Virus record (IMG/VR): IMGVR_UViG_3300021364_000015
Location: 1 to 64,000 of that record
Source: a virus
DNA: 64,000 bases
Reading direction: 5' to 3' (one strand)
The translations under genes were made by a program, and so were the position numbers. The notes beneath the pieces are model-generated. The model had not been told where the DNA came from and did no database searches. It saw only the letters and a program-made list of their open reading frames with translations. Shown here in pieces: positions 9,898 to 17,465 of this stretch; the first letter of the stretch is position 1, and each line of letters begins with the position of its first letter.

Positions 9898-10407
9898 CTT
9901 CGTAGGGTCCTCAGCGTCAACGTCGTCACCATAACCGGCGTAATCCAGAATCTTTAGAGCGACAGACTCAAGATGAGGATCAACCCCGTAGAACGCCCGA
10001 ATAGCATCCGGCAACGGGCGATCCGTTCCCGTCATCTCCATCATAACCGGAGATGCAAACGTAATGATGTTACCAGAGTCATCTAACGCTAGTTCGTCAT
10101 TGTAGTAGATGCCAGTAACGGTCTGACCCACGACATAACAAGAAAACTTGATGGAGTCAAGTTCATCAGTCTTACGGTTCGTGGAGTTACGCCTCCATGA
10201 CTTCAACTGCTCATTAGTGATATTGGGAGAAAACCGCACCGTAACACCCCGACGCTCAGGGACGGCCATCTCAATCTCAGGACGAGTAACTTCCTTAGAA
10301 ATTTCTTCCTTCAACTGATCAAGCACGGTAAGTTTCGTGCCCTTCTTCTTTGCGGGGGCCGTATTATCAGCGCCAGCAACTTCGATAATTTCTTCTGTAG
10401 TATCCAT
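9892..10407 (-). CDS. Tail assembly chaperone (gpG-like)
   Basis: 171 aa, acidic and Lys-rich N-terminus, followed by a compact domain that includes RRNSTNRKTDELDSIKF. Identified by its position immediately before the tape measure gene and by the -1 frame extension that overlaps its 3' end. There is no ribosome binding site. Instead the ATG at 10405-10407 lies 7 bases after a -10 box, so the mRNA is probably leaderless. Confidence 0.75.
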   Translation of the reverse strand: MDTTEEIIEVAGADNTAPAKKKGTKLTVLDQLKEEISKEVTRPEIEMAVPERRGVTVRFSPNITNEQLKSWRRNSTNRKTDELDSIKFSCYVVGQTVTGIYYNDELALDDSGNIITFASPVMMEMTGTDRPLPDAIRAFYGVDPHLESVALKILDYAGYGDDVDAEDPTKG

Positions 10408-10414
10408 ATTTGAT

Positions 10415-10444
10415 ATGATAGTAATTTCTTTGAAGACCTGTCAA
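10415..10444 (-). promoter_or_regulatory. Leaderless-type promoter for the tail chaperone
   Basis: TTGACA (10439-10444), 18-base spacer, TATCAT (10415-10420), 7 bases to the ATG. This spacing puts the expected transcription start at the start codon. Confidence 0.7.
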
Positions 10445-10458
10445 CTAATCCAAAAAAA

Positions 10459-11196
10459 TTAGTCCACTAACGCAGCCCACGTCTTAGGGCCAACAACCCC
10501 ATCAACGGCTAAACCCTCGTCACGCTGGAACTGCTTCACAGCCTTCAACGTCTTCGGACCAAAATCGCCATCAACACCAGAATTCTTGCGAGGGCGAGAA
10601 GTCAACTTGTAACCGTTCTTATCAAGCATCTTCTGAAGGAACTCAACAACCGGCCCCTTGTCGCCCTTACGGACAACCGTCTCCAAGCAAGCAGCAATGA
10701 ACTCAAGCGCCTGCGCCTGCTCAGACTTAACTGAAGCAGCCTTAGGGACCTTGATGTCGCCCTTAACCGGGAACCAGTCCATCTTAGAACCGCTCACACG
10801 GCACGGCTGGTGATGCCACCATTCTGAAGCCACCGTCTTGCGAATACCATACTCTTCAGCAATCTTATTCACCTGCGTGGTAGAAATAGAACCCTTCTTG
10901 ATGATACGGAAGTCAACCGCATAACCATATCCATCAAACTTTGGCTGGCCCATATGGTACGAACCCTGAAAGCCTGCTCTGTTCACACGGTCAGGGTTAG
11001 CGGCTAGATTGAAACCGGGCTTACGGCTCTTATAGCCGTCATACAGGTACTTCTGCTGCTGATAGGTGCGGACGCCGGAAACAACCGACACCTTTCCCTT
11101 GATCCGTGGATCGGCAAAAAATGCCTCTAGCCGAGCCTTAAACTTAGGATGCAAGTCCTTAATGTTCACCCGACTACTAACTGTTGGAATACTCAT
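10459..11196 (-). CDS. Endolysin: M15 (VanY-like) peptidase plus peptidoglycan-binding domain
   Basis: 245 aa. The N-terminal domain has the D-Ala-D-Ala carboxypeptidase/L-Ala-D-Glu peptidase M15 signature: SGVRTYQQQ near residue 40, and zinc ligands His81 (SYHMG), Asp95 (YAVDF) and His128 (SEWWHHQ). Residues about 175-245 are a PG_binding_1 domain (DGDFGPKTLKAVKQFQ). It cleaves peptide bonds in peptidoglycan at lysis. No signal peptide is seen, so a holin is needed; candidates lie at 55.7-56.4 kb, far away. It sits between tube and chaperone genes and has its own terminator-bounded promoter region. GAGG precedes the ATG. Confidence 0.9.
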   Translation of the reverse strand: MSIPTVSSRVNIKDLHPKFKARLEAFFADPRIKGKVSVVSGVRTYQQQKYLYDGYKSRKPGFNLAANPDRVNRAGFQGSYHMGQPKFDGYGYAVDFRIIKKGSISTTQVNKIAEEYGIRKTVASEWWHHQPCRVSGSKMDWFPVKGDIKVPKAASVKSEQAQALEFIAACLETVVRKGDKGPVVEFLQKMLDKNGYKLTSRPRKNSGVDGDFGPKTLKAVKQFQRDEGLAVDGVVGPKTWAALVD

Positions 11197-11228
11197 GATT
11201 TGACCTCATGTAGACAATATGTATATTT

Positions 11229-11257
11229 ACAATACAACAATATGTCTGAAAATGCAA
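11229..11257 (-). promoter_or_regulatory. Candidate promoter for the endolysin
   Basis: TTGCAT (11252-11257), 17-base spacer, TATTGT (11229-11234). It lies between a strong terminator and the endolysin start, where a promoter would be required. Confidence 0.45.
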
Positions 11258-11262
11258 GAACT

Positions 11263-11294
11263 GCAAAAAGAAAAGGCGCTACCGAAGTAGCGCC
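11263..11294 (-). terminator. Intrinsic terminator after the tail tube gene
   Basis: Perfect 8-bp stem (11275-11282 with 11287-11294), TTCG tetraloop on the minus strand, followed by TTTTCTTTTTG. A textbook rho-independent terminator closing the sheath-tube transcript. Confidence 0.9.
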
Positions 11295-11327
11295 AATTCT
11301 CACTCTCTTTTTGTGTGTTATATTAGA

Positions 11328-11777
11328 TCACGCAGCAGGGCTGACCTGACTCACTGCAAAGGTCAGTGAGAAAGAAGCCGGAGCGCCTGAAGAAGCATCA
11401 CCGTCAGGCTCAGTTAAGCCAACAAGAAGCACCTTCGGATAAACTCGCTCTGACCCAACCTCACGCAACTCACAGTTAAGTGTGACAATCGTAAGGTCAT
11501 AATAAGTCATGCCGACCAGCGGACGAATTTGTGCAAGTTTGGGGATATCATTATCAGGGTCGAAGAACCGACTGATCGTAATGTCGCCAATCTCAGCAGG
11601 AGCGCAAAGCACCTCTGGGAACGTGCTGTTACCATCGTATACTTTTTCAACTGCGGCACTAATTTCACCACCGCTGACCGTAGCAAAGTAGTCGTCCCAG
11701 TTTGGGCCATTACCATGACCCACGTCGTTACGTGCTACGATTTCTGCTACAATCTGTCTCTGAGTTGCCTTAGCCAT
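11328..11777 (-). CDS. Tail tube protein
   Basis: 149 aa, the usual size for a T4 gp19-like contractile tail tube subunit. Beta-rich, with segments AEIGDITISRFFDP and YYDLTIVTLNC, and it lies directly after the sheath gene with an 11-base gap. AAGGAG precedes the ATG at 11777. It should polymerise inside the sheath to form the DNA conduit. The strong terminator at 11263-11294 ends the transcript, consistent with high-level expression of sheath and tube together. Confidence 0.8.
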   Translation of the reverse strand: MAKATQRQIVAEIVARNDVGHGNGPNWDDYFATVSGGEISAAVEKVYDGNSTFPEVLCAPAEIGDITISRFFDPDNDIPKLAQIRPLVGMTYYDLTIVTLNCELREVGSERVYPKVLLVGLTEPDGDASSGAPASFSLTFAVSQVSPAA

Positions 11778-11788
11778 TTATAATCTCC

Positions 11789-13291
11789 TTAGATAATGGG
11801 AGCCGACAAGTTGCTCTTGGTGATAACAATATCAATCAAATCAGCAACGCCTGAAACTCGCACGCCGACCTGAGCCTTGACAACCCCAGTTGCCAATTGA
11901 GTTGCAGGGTTAATGTTTGAGTTAACCACAACGTTGTAACCGGGGTCGATTAGAACACCGTCATCGTCGTAGGCTTCAAAAAGGCCACCTGCAACACGAA
12001 TCGGATCAAGGAAGCCCTTAATTGAGCCTCTGATTCGACCAAACAGTCCACCTCTACCATCAATAGTTGAGAAGACAAAACGCTCCATGCGGGTCTCCAC
12101 TCCATCAATGATGTAGTTCAAGGTGTCTTGCTGGGTAATGTAGCGCCAGTTGGCTTCATCGTTTGAGGCTGACCTTGCACCATAGACCCGAATTGAGTTA
12201 CCAATCTTGCGAAGGGCATTGATTCGGGCAGCGTCAAGAGCGTCACCAGTAGCAGGCGTCACGTCCTGTGCGAGTGCAACAATTGTACTCGCTGCTGAAA
12301 TTTGACCAGCACCTGCACGCCACGGGCCACCAGCCGCCTGAACCGCACGAGAACGAGCGGCAGCAGCGTAGGCTTCTGGCGTAATAGTAACTGTGCTACC
12401 CTGCACACTGCTTACACCTGTTGCCAGTTCCGAAACATTTGGTGCCGGTACCTTAACGCTAGGCCAGTAGAAAGCCATGCTCTTCGCATTAGCATCTGCG
12501 TAATAAGAAGATGCAGCAATCTTGGCATTAGCAGCACTTGTACCAGAAGCGAAGGAAAGAATTGCAATTCGCTTGTTAGCCGCCGCATGATCACGCAAAC
12601 CTTCCCACACCGTAGTAGAAGTCTGACCCGGAGCACAAATAGCGCCCGGACCAAGGTTAACGCTCACGGAATCCAGCGCCGCAACAACATCAGCATCATC
12701 AACTGCATCGCCATCGTCGCCTGTTGTTTTCGTGTTAACCGCCTGCTTGGCATTCTGGGCTTCATCAGGATCGTTGCTGCTTGTCTCATTGTCCGAAGCA
12801 ACAAGAAGGTGACTAACCTCTGATGCGTTCAAAACGTTGATCGCATCTGTGGTTGACGTTAAGTCACGAGTGCGGAGAAGAAGTAGATCGTCTAGATAAA
12901 CTTCAATACGGAAACCAGCGTTATCAGCCGCAATAACATCAACATCTAAGTTCGCTGACCAAGCGCCAGCATTCTTTGCGGTAATTGTCATTGTCGCTGA
13001 CCCAGCCGAGTCAACTAGATCAACGGAACCTGCGGCGCTATTTGAGCCGAGAACACGCATCACCTGACAACGGCTACCACCCTCATCGAAAAAGGTCTTT
13101 ACGTGCGAGTAAAGGTTGCCTGCCTTGTAGTTTCCGTAGTAGGTCGTGTAATCGCTGAAAGACCTAAGAAGCGTAGGCTCGTCCAAAGGACCACGCTCAG
13201 CCTCACCAACCATAAACACCTGACCTGATGCAATGTCGCCAGTACCCACAGGACCAGTGCGCACTGCGGTTGTAATATTAACTCCCGGCAT
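11789..13291 (-). CDS. Tail sheath protein
   Basis: 500 aa. The N-terminus (MPGVNITTAVRTGP, then FMVGEAERGP and SFSDYTTYYG) and the C-terminal IRIKGFLDPIR-like region followed by a strand-rich end match the phage tail sheath family; here the latter reads GSIKGFLDPIRVAGG. It forms the contractile outer tail and defines the virus as a myovirus. GGAGG lies 8 bases upstream of the ATG. A highly structured leader of three hairpins precedes it. Confidence 0.92.
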   Translation of the reverse strand: MPGVNITTAVRTGPVGTGDIASGQVFMVGEAERGPLDEPTLLRSFSDYTTYYGNYKAGNLYSHVKTFFDEGGSRCQVMRVLGSNSAAGSVDLVDSAGSATMTITAKNAGAWSANLDVDVIAADNAGFRIEVYLDDLLLLRTRDLTSTTDAINVLNASEVSHLLVASDNETSSNDPDEAQNAKQAVNTKTTGDDGDAVDDADVVAALDSVSVNLGPGAICAPGQTSTTVWEGLRDHAAANKRIAILSFASGTSAANAKIAASSYYADANAKSMAFYWPSVKVPAPNVSELATGVSSVQGSTVTITPEAYAAAARSRAVQAAGGPWRAGAGQISAASTIVALAQDVTPATGDALDAARINALRKIGNSIRVYGARSASNDEANWRYITQQDTLNYIIDGVETRMERFVFSTIDGRGGLFGRIRGSIKGFLDPIRVAGGLFEAYDDDGVLIDPGYNVVVNSNINPATQLATGVVKAQVGVRVSGVADLIDIVITKSNLSAPII

Positions 13292-13315
13292 GTTTAGCCT
13301 CCATATTCGTAGATT

Positions 13316-13366
13316 ACAATACCAGTATTGTCTGCCCTGCGGGCAAAACGCTAAAGCGTCTGCTCT
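13316..13366 (-). other. Structured leader upstream of the sheath gene (three hairpins)
   Basis: Three consecutive inverted repeats: 13348-13359 (ACGCT..AGCGT), 13333-13345 (TGCCC..GGGCA) and 13316-13331 (ACAATAC..GTATTGT). They are preceded on the minus strand by a tRNA D-arm-like stretch, AGTTGATAGAGCAGAC. It is not a complete tRNA (no acceptor stem, no normal T arm). It could be a 5' UTR structure controlling the sheath gene. Confidence 0.45.
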
Positions 13367-13435
13367 ATCAACTATTATATTACCACCAAACGTCTAGCAG
13401 TCGCAGGAACTATAGTATTACTTGACCACCTTGTA

Positions 13436-14311
13436 TTAACTAGCCGCTGGTGTTGCGACCACAGATGGAGCAGAATAGTCACTCAAGCCCGCCTGATTTA
13501 CTGCCGCAACCCGGAATTTATAACCGGTCCCGTTGTTTAATCCCGTAACGACATATAGCGGATCGGTAGAGTCTGTGTTGGGGGTTATTTGAGTCCACGT
13601 AGTGCCACCGTCTGTAGACTGCTGTATGGCGTAACCAGTAAGCGGATGAATACCCCCATTCCATGTAGACTCATCCCAAGTCAGTGTCACTTGGGCATTA
13701 CCCGCCACAGCAATCACATCAGTAGGTGCATTTGGCGTAATAGGCATCTTCGACACCGTTGCTTCACCGTCTTGCATGACACCCAATGCACTCACATCAA
13801 TAACTTCGTTCAAAGACAAATCATAAGCAATATAAGCGCCAGCGAGTAGCCTCTCGCCTTTAATAAGAGTCAAGTCTGAAAACTCTTCACGGATAGTACC
13901 TTCATCAATTTTTGCGTAGCACGGAACTGCCGAATCGTGGGCAGATAAAGAAGGTCCATCCATTAAAGCCTCACGGACAACCGTGGTTAGGTTGTCTCTC
14001 TGCTCCGTAACTGTTTCCGCTCCATTTGCTCGTGCCCACACATACGTCCGCATCTCATACGTTACCCTGTAGTTTGGGTCAGCATCAGACTCGTAACCAT
14101 CCCTCGTAACAGACCGAGTATTGATAACCAAAGTGATAACCGTAGGCCACTTATCCAGCGCAAAAGGCTCATAACTCAAGTAGCGGACAGGCGTGGGTAG
14201 TTGAGATGCACTAAGTGACCAGTGGTTTCGATAAGTCAGCAACCGGTCTGGTAGATCGTTCGCTAAATAGTTTGAAACATAGTTTTTCGCTAATCTGGGT
14301 CCTGACATCAT
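13436..14311 (-). CDS. Tail terminator/neck-like protein with C-terminal fibronectin type III domain
   Basis: 291 aa. The first ~190 residues lie where tail terminator/completion proteins lie (between the gpS-like protein and sheath) and have the look of one (YRVTYEMRTYVWARANGAE). Residues about 195-291 form a fibronectin type III domain (PNAPTDVIAVAGNAQVTLTW, LTGYAIQQSTDGGTTW, YKFRVAAVNQAG). FN3 and Ig-like domains on virion proteins are thought to stick weakly to cell-surface sugars. The function of the N-terminal part is inferred from context only. Confidence 0.65.
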   Translation of the reverse strand: MMSGPRLAKNYVSNYLANDLPDRLLTYRNHWSLSASQLPTPVRYLSYEPFALDKWPTVITLVINTRSVTRDGYESDADPNYRVTYEMRTYVWARANGAETVTEQRDNLTTVVREALMDGPSLSAHDSAVPCYAKIDEGTIREEFSDLTLIKGERLLAGAYIAYDLSLNEVIDVSALGVMQDGEATVSKMPITPNAPTDVIAVAGNAQVTLTWDESTWNGGIHPLTGYAIQQSTDGGTTWTQITPNTDSTDPLYVVTGLNNGTGYKFRVAAVNQAGLSDYSAPSVVATPAAS

Positions 14312-14312
14312 A

Positions 14313-14819
14313 TTAAATCACAAACCCTTTCATTGCGTCCGTGTACCGAACACCTACCGAACCATGAACAATATATTCACCAACTGTCGTAGCCGTATTC
14401 AAAGCCATCAGCCGAGGAACAAATACGGGCTTGCGCTGAGCCATATTAGTGGTACCCGTTTGATGAAACTTTGCATAAGGAATTCGTGTACCAAACTCAG
14501 CAGTCCGCAAACCTACATCTCTCACAGCCCCACGACCGCTATTCATTGTCAAACTGTTTTCTAAGTCACCTTCCCGCACAAGAATCCCTTTCGCACCGTA
14601 GTTCTCTAACTTCCACGAAGCGTATTGAGGGTCTAACGGACTCCAAGGGAAACCCGACGAAGCGCCTTGCGACCTAAAGTTCTGTCGGTGGGCTTTTTGC
14701 AATTCTTGCATAACCCAGCGGAACACCGGCCTAAAATCCTGAGAACGACGAGTCATCGCAGCGAAACGCTTACGAACGGCGCTTGTATCTACTTTGGTAA
14801 TGCGTACTTTTACACCCAT
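14313..14819 (-). CDS. Virion morphogenesis / tail completion protein (gpS-like)
   Basis: 168 aa. Basic N-terminus with FRPVFRWVMQELQKAHRQNF, then SGFPWSPLDPQYASWK and a YAKFHQTGT motif typical of Mu gpG/P2 gpS-like head completion proteins. It acts at head-tail joining. The next gene starts one base after its stop. AAGGGTGG precedes the ATG. Confidence 0.75.
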   Translation of the reverse strand: MGVKVRITKVDTSAVRKRFAAMTRRSQDFRPVFRWVMQELQKAHRQNFRSQGASSGFPWSPLDPQYASWKLENYGAKGILVREGDLENSLTMNSGRGAVRDVGLRTAEFGTRIPYAKFHQTGTTNMAQRKPVFVPRLMALNTATTVGEYIVHGSVGVRYTDAMKGFVI

Positions 14820-14820
14820 A

Positions 14821-15462
14821 TTAGGCCACCCTTACTCGGCGGTACCTTCTGATACTCTGCAACTCTCTTTCTGAAAACCCAGTTTCTAACGGAGCGACAT
14901 TACGGGTATCCAATTCTTTCAGACCCACGACATCATCATGCATGTTTTGCATTTCCCGAGTCGCTGCACGCAGCATCAACAACTTAAATGCTTTAATGTT
15001 CGTCCCGTCCAACCCAGCAGTATACGTAATGGCAATCCGATCATTTGCGAAAGCGTTGAATAAGTCAATCCCGTAGTCCCTCGTAATATAGTCTCTCTCA
15101 GCAACTTGAGCAGTTGCAGTAGCCCCAGCAGACGCCGGAGTGATGGTTACTGAAGAAACCGAAACCACAGGGCTGTTTTCTAAATACAAAGTGTGCATGG
15201 GGGTGTAAATAACACCCGGAGAGGTTAAAGTCGAAGACGGCTCTGTTGTGTAGTTATGGTAATACTGCTGATTCACAATACCACGCCCAACATCAGGGAC
15301 CCGATAAGTCTCCGTGAACGATGTCTGCTCCACGGGACGCCGAAGATAAGCCTCCAACTCAGCCTGTAAGCCATCAATGATAAACTGAGCGGCGTCTTCC
15401 TGAACGTTAGTTAACGTGATGTCCATGTATGTTGTTATATCAGAAACTGTGATTAGCGCCAT
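14821..15462 (-). CDS. Head-tail connector (gp6-like adaptor)
   Basis: 213 aa. Pattern of the helical connector family: VSDITTYMDI at the N-terminus, AQFIIDGLQAELEAYLRRPV, then a strand-rich middle and C-terminal helices with ERELQSIRRYRR. It should form the dodecameric adaptor under the portal. GAGGTGG precedes the ATG. It overlaps none of its neighbours but is spaced by only a few bases. Confidence 0.7.
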   Translation of the reverse strand: MALITVSDITTYMDITLTNVQEDAAQFIIDGLQAELEAYLRRPVEQTSFTETYRVPDVGRGIVNQQYYHNYTTEPSSTLTSPGVIYTPMHTLYLENSPVVSVSSVTITPASAGATATAQVAERDYITRDYGIDLFNAFANDRIAITYTAGLDGTNIKAFKLLMLRAATREMQNMHDDVVGLKELDTRNVAPLETGFSERELQSIRRYRRVRVA

Positions 15463-15482
15463 AACGCCACCTCAACTAAAAC

Positions 15483-15635
15483 TTAAGACCTGTTGCGGCC
15501 ACGCCGTAAACGGTTAGCCCCACGACGAAGCCCACGGGCCAAACCACGGCGAAGACGGGTAAGAAGGCCCGGACGCCGAGCAGACGCATCTTCGTCGTCA
15601 AGTTCAACATCATCCACATCAATTGGTTCTGGCAT
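15483..15635 (-). CDS. Small acidic-then-arginine-rich protein (50 aa)
   Basis: An ATG at 15635 with a perfect AGGAGG site 7 bases upstream opens a 50-codon frame. The first 17 residues are acidic (MPEPIDVDDVELDDEDA). The remainder is almost entirely Arg, Leu and Gly (RRPGLLTRLRRGLARGLRRG, then ANRLRRGR). Function unknown. The charge split suggests a nucleic-acid or capsid-binding peptide packaged in the head. It lies 21 bases before the connector gene on the same strand. Confidence 0.7.
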   Translation of the reverse strand: MPEPIDVDDVELDDEDASARRPGLLTRLRRGLARGLRRGANRLRRGRNRS

Positions 15636-15705
15636 AATAACCTCCTAGGCAACGTCTGCTACTTATATATGATACCGTACCTTGACGGGGTACACAGATT
15701 ACTCT

Positions 15706-16200
15706 TTAGTCGAAAGAGGTCAGAGGGAAAAAGAAACTGCCGTCCAGTAGCATCATACCAATCACTGAGTATCCCACAATATCAAGATACGTGTCGTGAA
15801 GACTTTCATTTTGGGCTTCCCGCCCCTGCGAGACTAAGTTCTCTAAACGGGCCACCTTATCATGTAGCCGCAGAAGTAGCCCGGAATGTCCAAATCTGGC
15901 AATATTATTTGGCCCGTAGTCTCCCTGCTTCATGCACAGTGTCGAAACTGTCTCGTTTTCATCAAGTTGACCGCTCGCTAAAATAGCCAAACTACCCAAC
16001 CCCAACCAGTCTACAGGGGTGGGTGTCAGATCGCTGCTGTCAAAATAGGTGTCAATCATATTGTCCAGATGAATCCGAAGGCGCTTATTATAAGCCCCCG
16101 CAGACTCGTCAAGACGGTTATGCGCTACCCTAAAGATTTCCTCAGTATGCTGAGCAGCGTAAGCATCCCACGTGGGGACGCAAGACTCAACTGTTGTCAT
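15706..16200 (-). CDS. Nmad1-like (DUF1599) all-alpha NTP pyrophosphatase relative
   Basis: 164 aa. The C-terminal half has the nucleotide-modification-associated domain 1 signature: KQGDYGPNNIARFG, then LRLHDKVARLENL, ESLHDTYLDIVGYSVIGM. This family is related to MazG/dUTPase-like helical pyrophosphatases and is often found near phage nucleotide metabolism genes, but its substrate is not established. Its start overlaps the upstream membrane protein by 14 bases. Confidence 0.75.
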   Translation of the reverse strand: MTTVESCVPTWDAYAAQHTEEIFRVAHNRLDESAGAYNKRLRIHLDNMIDTYFDSSDLTPTPVDWLGLGSLAILASGQLDENETVSTLCMKQGDYGPNNIARFGHSGLLLRLHDKVARLENLVSQGREAQNESLHDTYLDIVGYSVIGMMLLDGSFFFPLTSFD

Positions 16201-16498
16201 TACTTGACCCCACCGCTGAACTGATGCCGATCTTTAGTAGAAATAGCACCCAAACTAATCCGCTGAATGCGAATGCATCAACATACCCAATACCGGGCTG
16301 AAAAGCCTCAATGTTCTCCCATACACGGTTTACTGTACTGTTAAGTACCATAACCGCAAGCGCTGAAATGGCATTAACAAGAATAAACGCTAAAATTCCC
16401 ACAGACGCTGCTCCGGTCTGTGACGATGACTTTTCATTTTCTGATGTCAATTTACTGAGCACCTTTTCCCAATCCTGATCTTTATCTGACTTAGACAT
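16187..16498 (-). CDS. Small membrane protein with two transmembrane helices
   Basis: 103 aa. The first 27 residues are hydrophilic, then come a transmembrane helix (about 30-52: VGILAFILVNAISALAVMVL), a short polar loop, and a second helix (about 72-94: VDAFAFSGLVWVLFLLKIG). Family not recognised. AAGGAG precedes the ATG, and the start overlaps the stop of the HTH gene by 8 bases, so translation is coupled. Confidence 0.7.
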   Translation of the reverse strand: MSKSDKDQDWEKVLSKLTSENEKSSSQTGAASVGILAFILVNAISALAVMVLNSTVNRVWENIEAFQPGIGYVDAFAFSGLVWVLFLLKIGISSAVGSSNDNS

Positions 16499-16874
16499 AA
16501 TTCTCCTTAACTATTTGATGTACTCTCTGTCTGGAAAGGCCATACCGCTTTGCAATCGACGCCAATGACATACCCGACTCGTGGAGTCGCCCAATATCAT
16601 TGTTTCGTTCAAGCACTTCATCCTTCGACTTTGGTCCGGGTCGAACCGGTCCCCATTGCCAACTGGTCAAACACTCTAACAGCACAACCCGTTCGTCGGA
16701 CAGCGCTCCTTGCTTGTAGCGGGTGCGCATATAACTAACCCAGTTACCCAAGTTAATTTCTTCACCATCCGGCAGGAACTCTATGTGTCCGCTGGGCGGC
16801 ATGGCGTCACCGTACCTTTCGCAGTACTGAACCAAAGCAGTGTAATGTTTCTTCCATCGCTCATGGTGATTCAT
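16491..16874 (-). CDS. Helicase-associated-domain protein with C-terminal sigma-like HTH
   Basis: 127 aa. Residues about 5-72 match the helicase-associated (HA) repeat (YCERYGDAMPPSGHIE, LGNWVSYMRTRYKQGALS, LLECLTSWQWG), a probable DNA-binding module. Residues about 93-124 form a helix-turn-helix of the sigma-70 region 4/resolvase type (GMSLASIAKRYGLSRQRVHQ). A DNA-binding regulator is the likely role. The start codon lies 6 bases after a -10 box, so the transcript appears leaderless. Confidence 0.75.
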   Translation of the reverse strand: MNHHERWKKHYTALVQYCERYGDAMPPSGHIEFLPDGEEINLGNWVSYMRTRYKQGALSDERVVLLECLTSWQWGPVRPGPKSKDEVLERNNDIGRLHESGMSLASIAKRYGLSRQRVHQIVKENYV

Positions 16875-16880
16875 AGAAGT

Positions 16881-16909
16881 ATGATAATACAGATACAGGG
16901 CAGTGTCAA
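16881..16909 (-). promoter_or_regulatory. Leaderless-type promoter for the HA/HTH gene
   Basis: TTGACA (16904-16909), 17-base spacer, TATCAT (16881-16886), 6 bases to ATG at 16874. No ribosome binding site. Confidence 0.75.
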
Positions 16910-16916
16910 GCCGACA

Positions 16917-17270
16917 TCAGGATAACTCAATTTCTTTTGCCAAAGACCTCAACCGTTTGACTGTCTTTTCAGTACCTACTCGCTCAGACCATTCTACAAT
17001 GTCTTCAGCGACATCTAACTCAATAGCCTCCCAACATCGAATAAACTGCGCACGATACGGAGCGGGAACGGCTTCCAGTAAATAGAAAAAGTCGTCTACC
17101 TCTGGATACTTCGTGAATCCACAAATAGACGCCAAGGCAAAAGGTAGAGAAACGTTCCCCTCGGGAGTCAGAGGAACAGTGGAGGACAGCCCGTGAAACT
17201 GAATCATGTCAGCCAAATACGACAAGTCGATAAATATTTTATGGTCTTTGAACTCCCGCATAGAAGGCAT
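16917..17270 (-). CDS. Hypothetical protein, 117 aa
   Basis: 117 aa, soluble, mildly acidic, helical, with KIFIDLSYLADMIQFHGL near the start and a charged C-terminal helix (VKRLRSLAKEIEL). Family not recognised. The ATG at 17270 sits 6 bases after TAATAT, with the -35 box inside the loop of the preceding terminator, so it is probably transcribed as a leaderless mRNA independently of the peroxiredoxin upstream. Confidence 0.65.
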   Translation of the reverse strand: MPSMREFKDHKIFIDLSYLADMIQFHGLSSTVPLTPEGNVSLPFALASICGFTKYPEVDDFFYLLEAVPAPYRAQFIRCWEAIELDVAEDIVEWSERVGTEKTVKRLRSLAKEIELS

Positions 17271-17276
17271 ACACCT

Positions 17277-17306
17277 ATATTAAACGCCAAACGGGGTCTG
17301 GTGCAA
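17277..17306 (-). promoter_or_regulatory. Leaderless-type promoter embedded in a terminator
   Basis: TTGCAC (17301-17306), 18-base spacer, TAATAT (17277-17282), 6 bases to ATG at 17270. The -35 box overlaps the loop and first stem base of the hairpin at 17293-17319. Confidence 0.6.
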
Positions 17307-17319
17307 GTGACCAGACCCC
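17293..17319 (-). terminator. Terminator after the peroxiredoxin gene
   Basis: Perfect 10-bp stem (GGGGTCTGGT at 17293-17302, its complement at 17310-17319) with a 7-base loop. On the minus strand it is followed by GTTTGGCGTTTAA, a moderate U-tract. It separates the RNR-peroxiredoxin transcript from the genes beyond. Confidence 0.75.
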
Positions 17320-17346
17320 GCCTAGATAATTTGATTGCTAATCGGC

Positions 17347-17403
17347 TACCGGCTTAACCGATATCCACAATCTCCTCCTTCGGGGTTAGCCTACTTGCCG
17401 GTA
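17347..17403 (-). other. Structured non-coding stretch with a buried Shine-Dalgarno-like core
   Basis: A 7-bp outer stem (TACCGGC / GCCGGTA at 17347-17353 and 17397-17403) encloses a second TAACC/GGTTA stem. On the minus strand the loop holds AAGGAGGAGAT, nearly complementary to the 16S rRNA 3' end. Only a 4-codon frame follows it. It lies in the 195-bp gap after the peroxiredoxin gene. Confidence 0.35.
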
Positions 17404-17465
17404 CAAGTATTAATTTACACCCCAAACTTTCGCCAGATTGCAACTTTAGAAATTATAATACTGGG

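Noticed and set aside
13310-13390. A complete tRNA gene on the minus strand
   Set aside because: The D-arm-like and variable-arm-like pieces are present, but there is no acceptor stem, the T-arm position holds an unrelated hairpin and the anticodon stem needs a bulge. Kept only as a structured leader.
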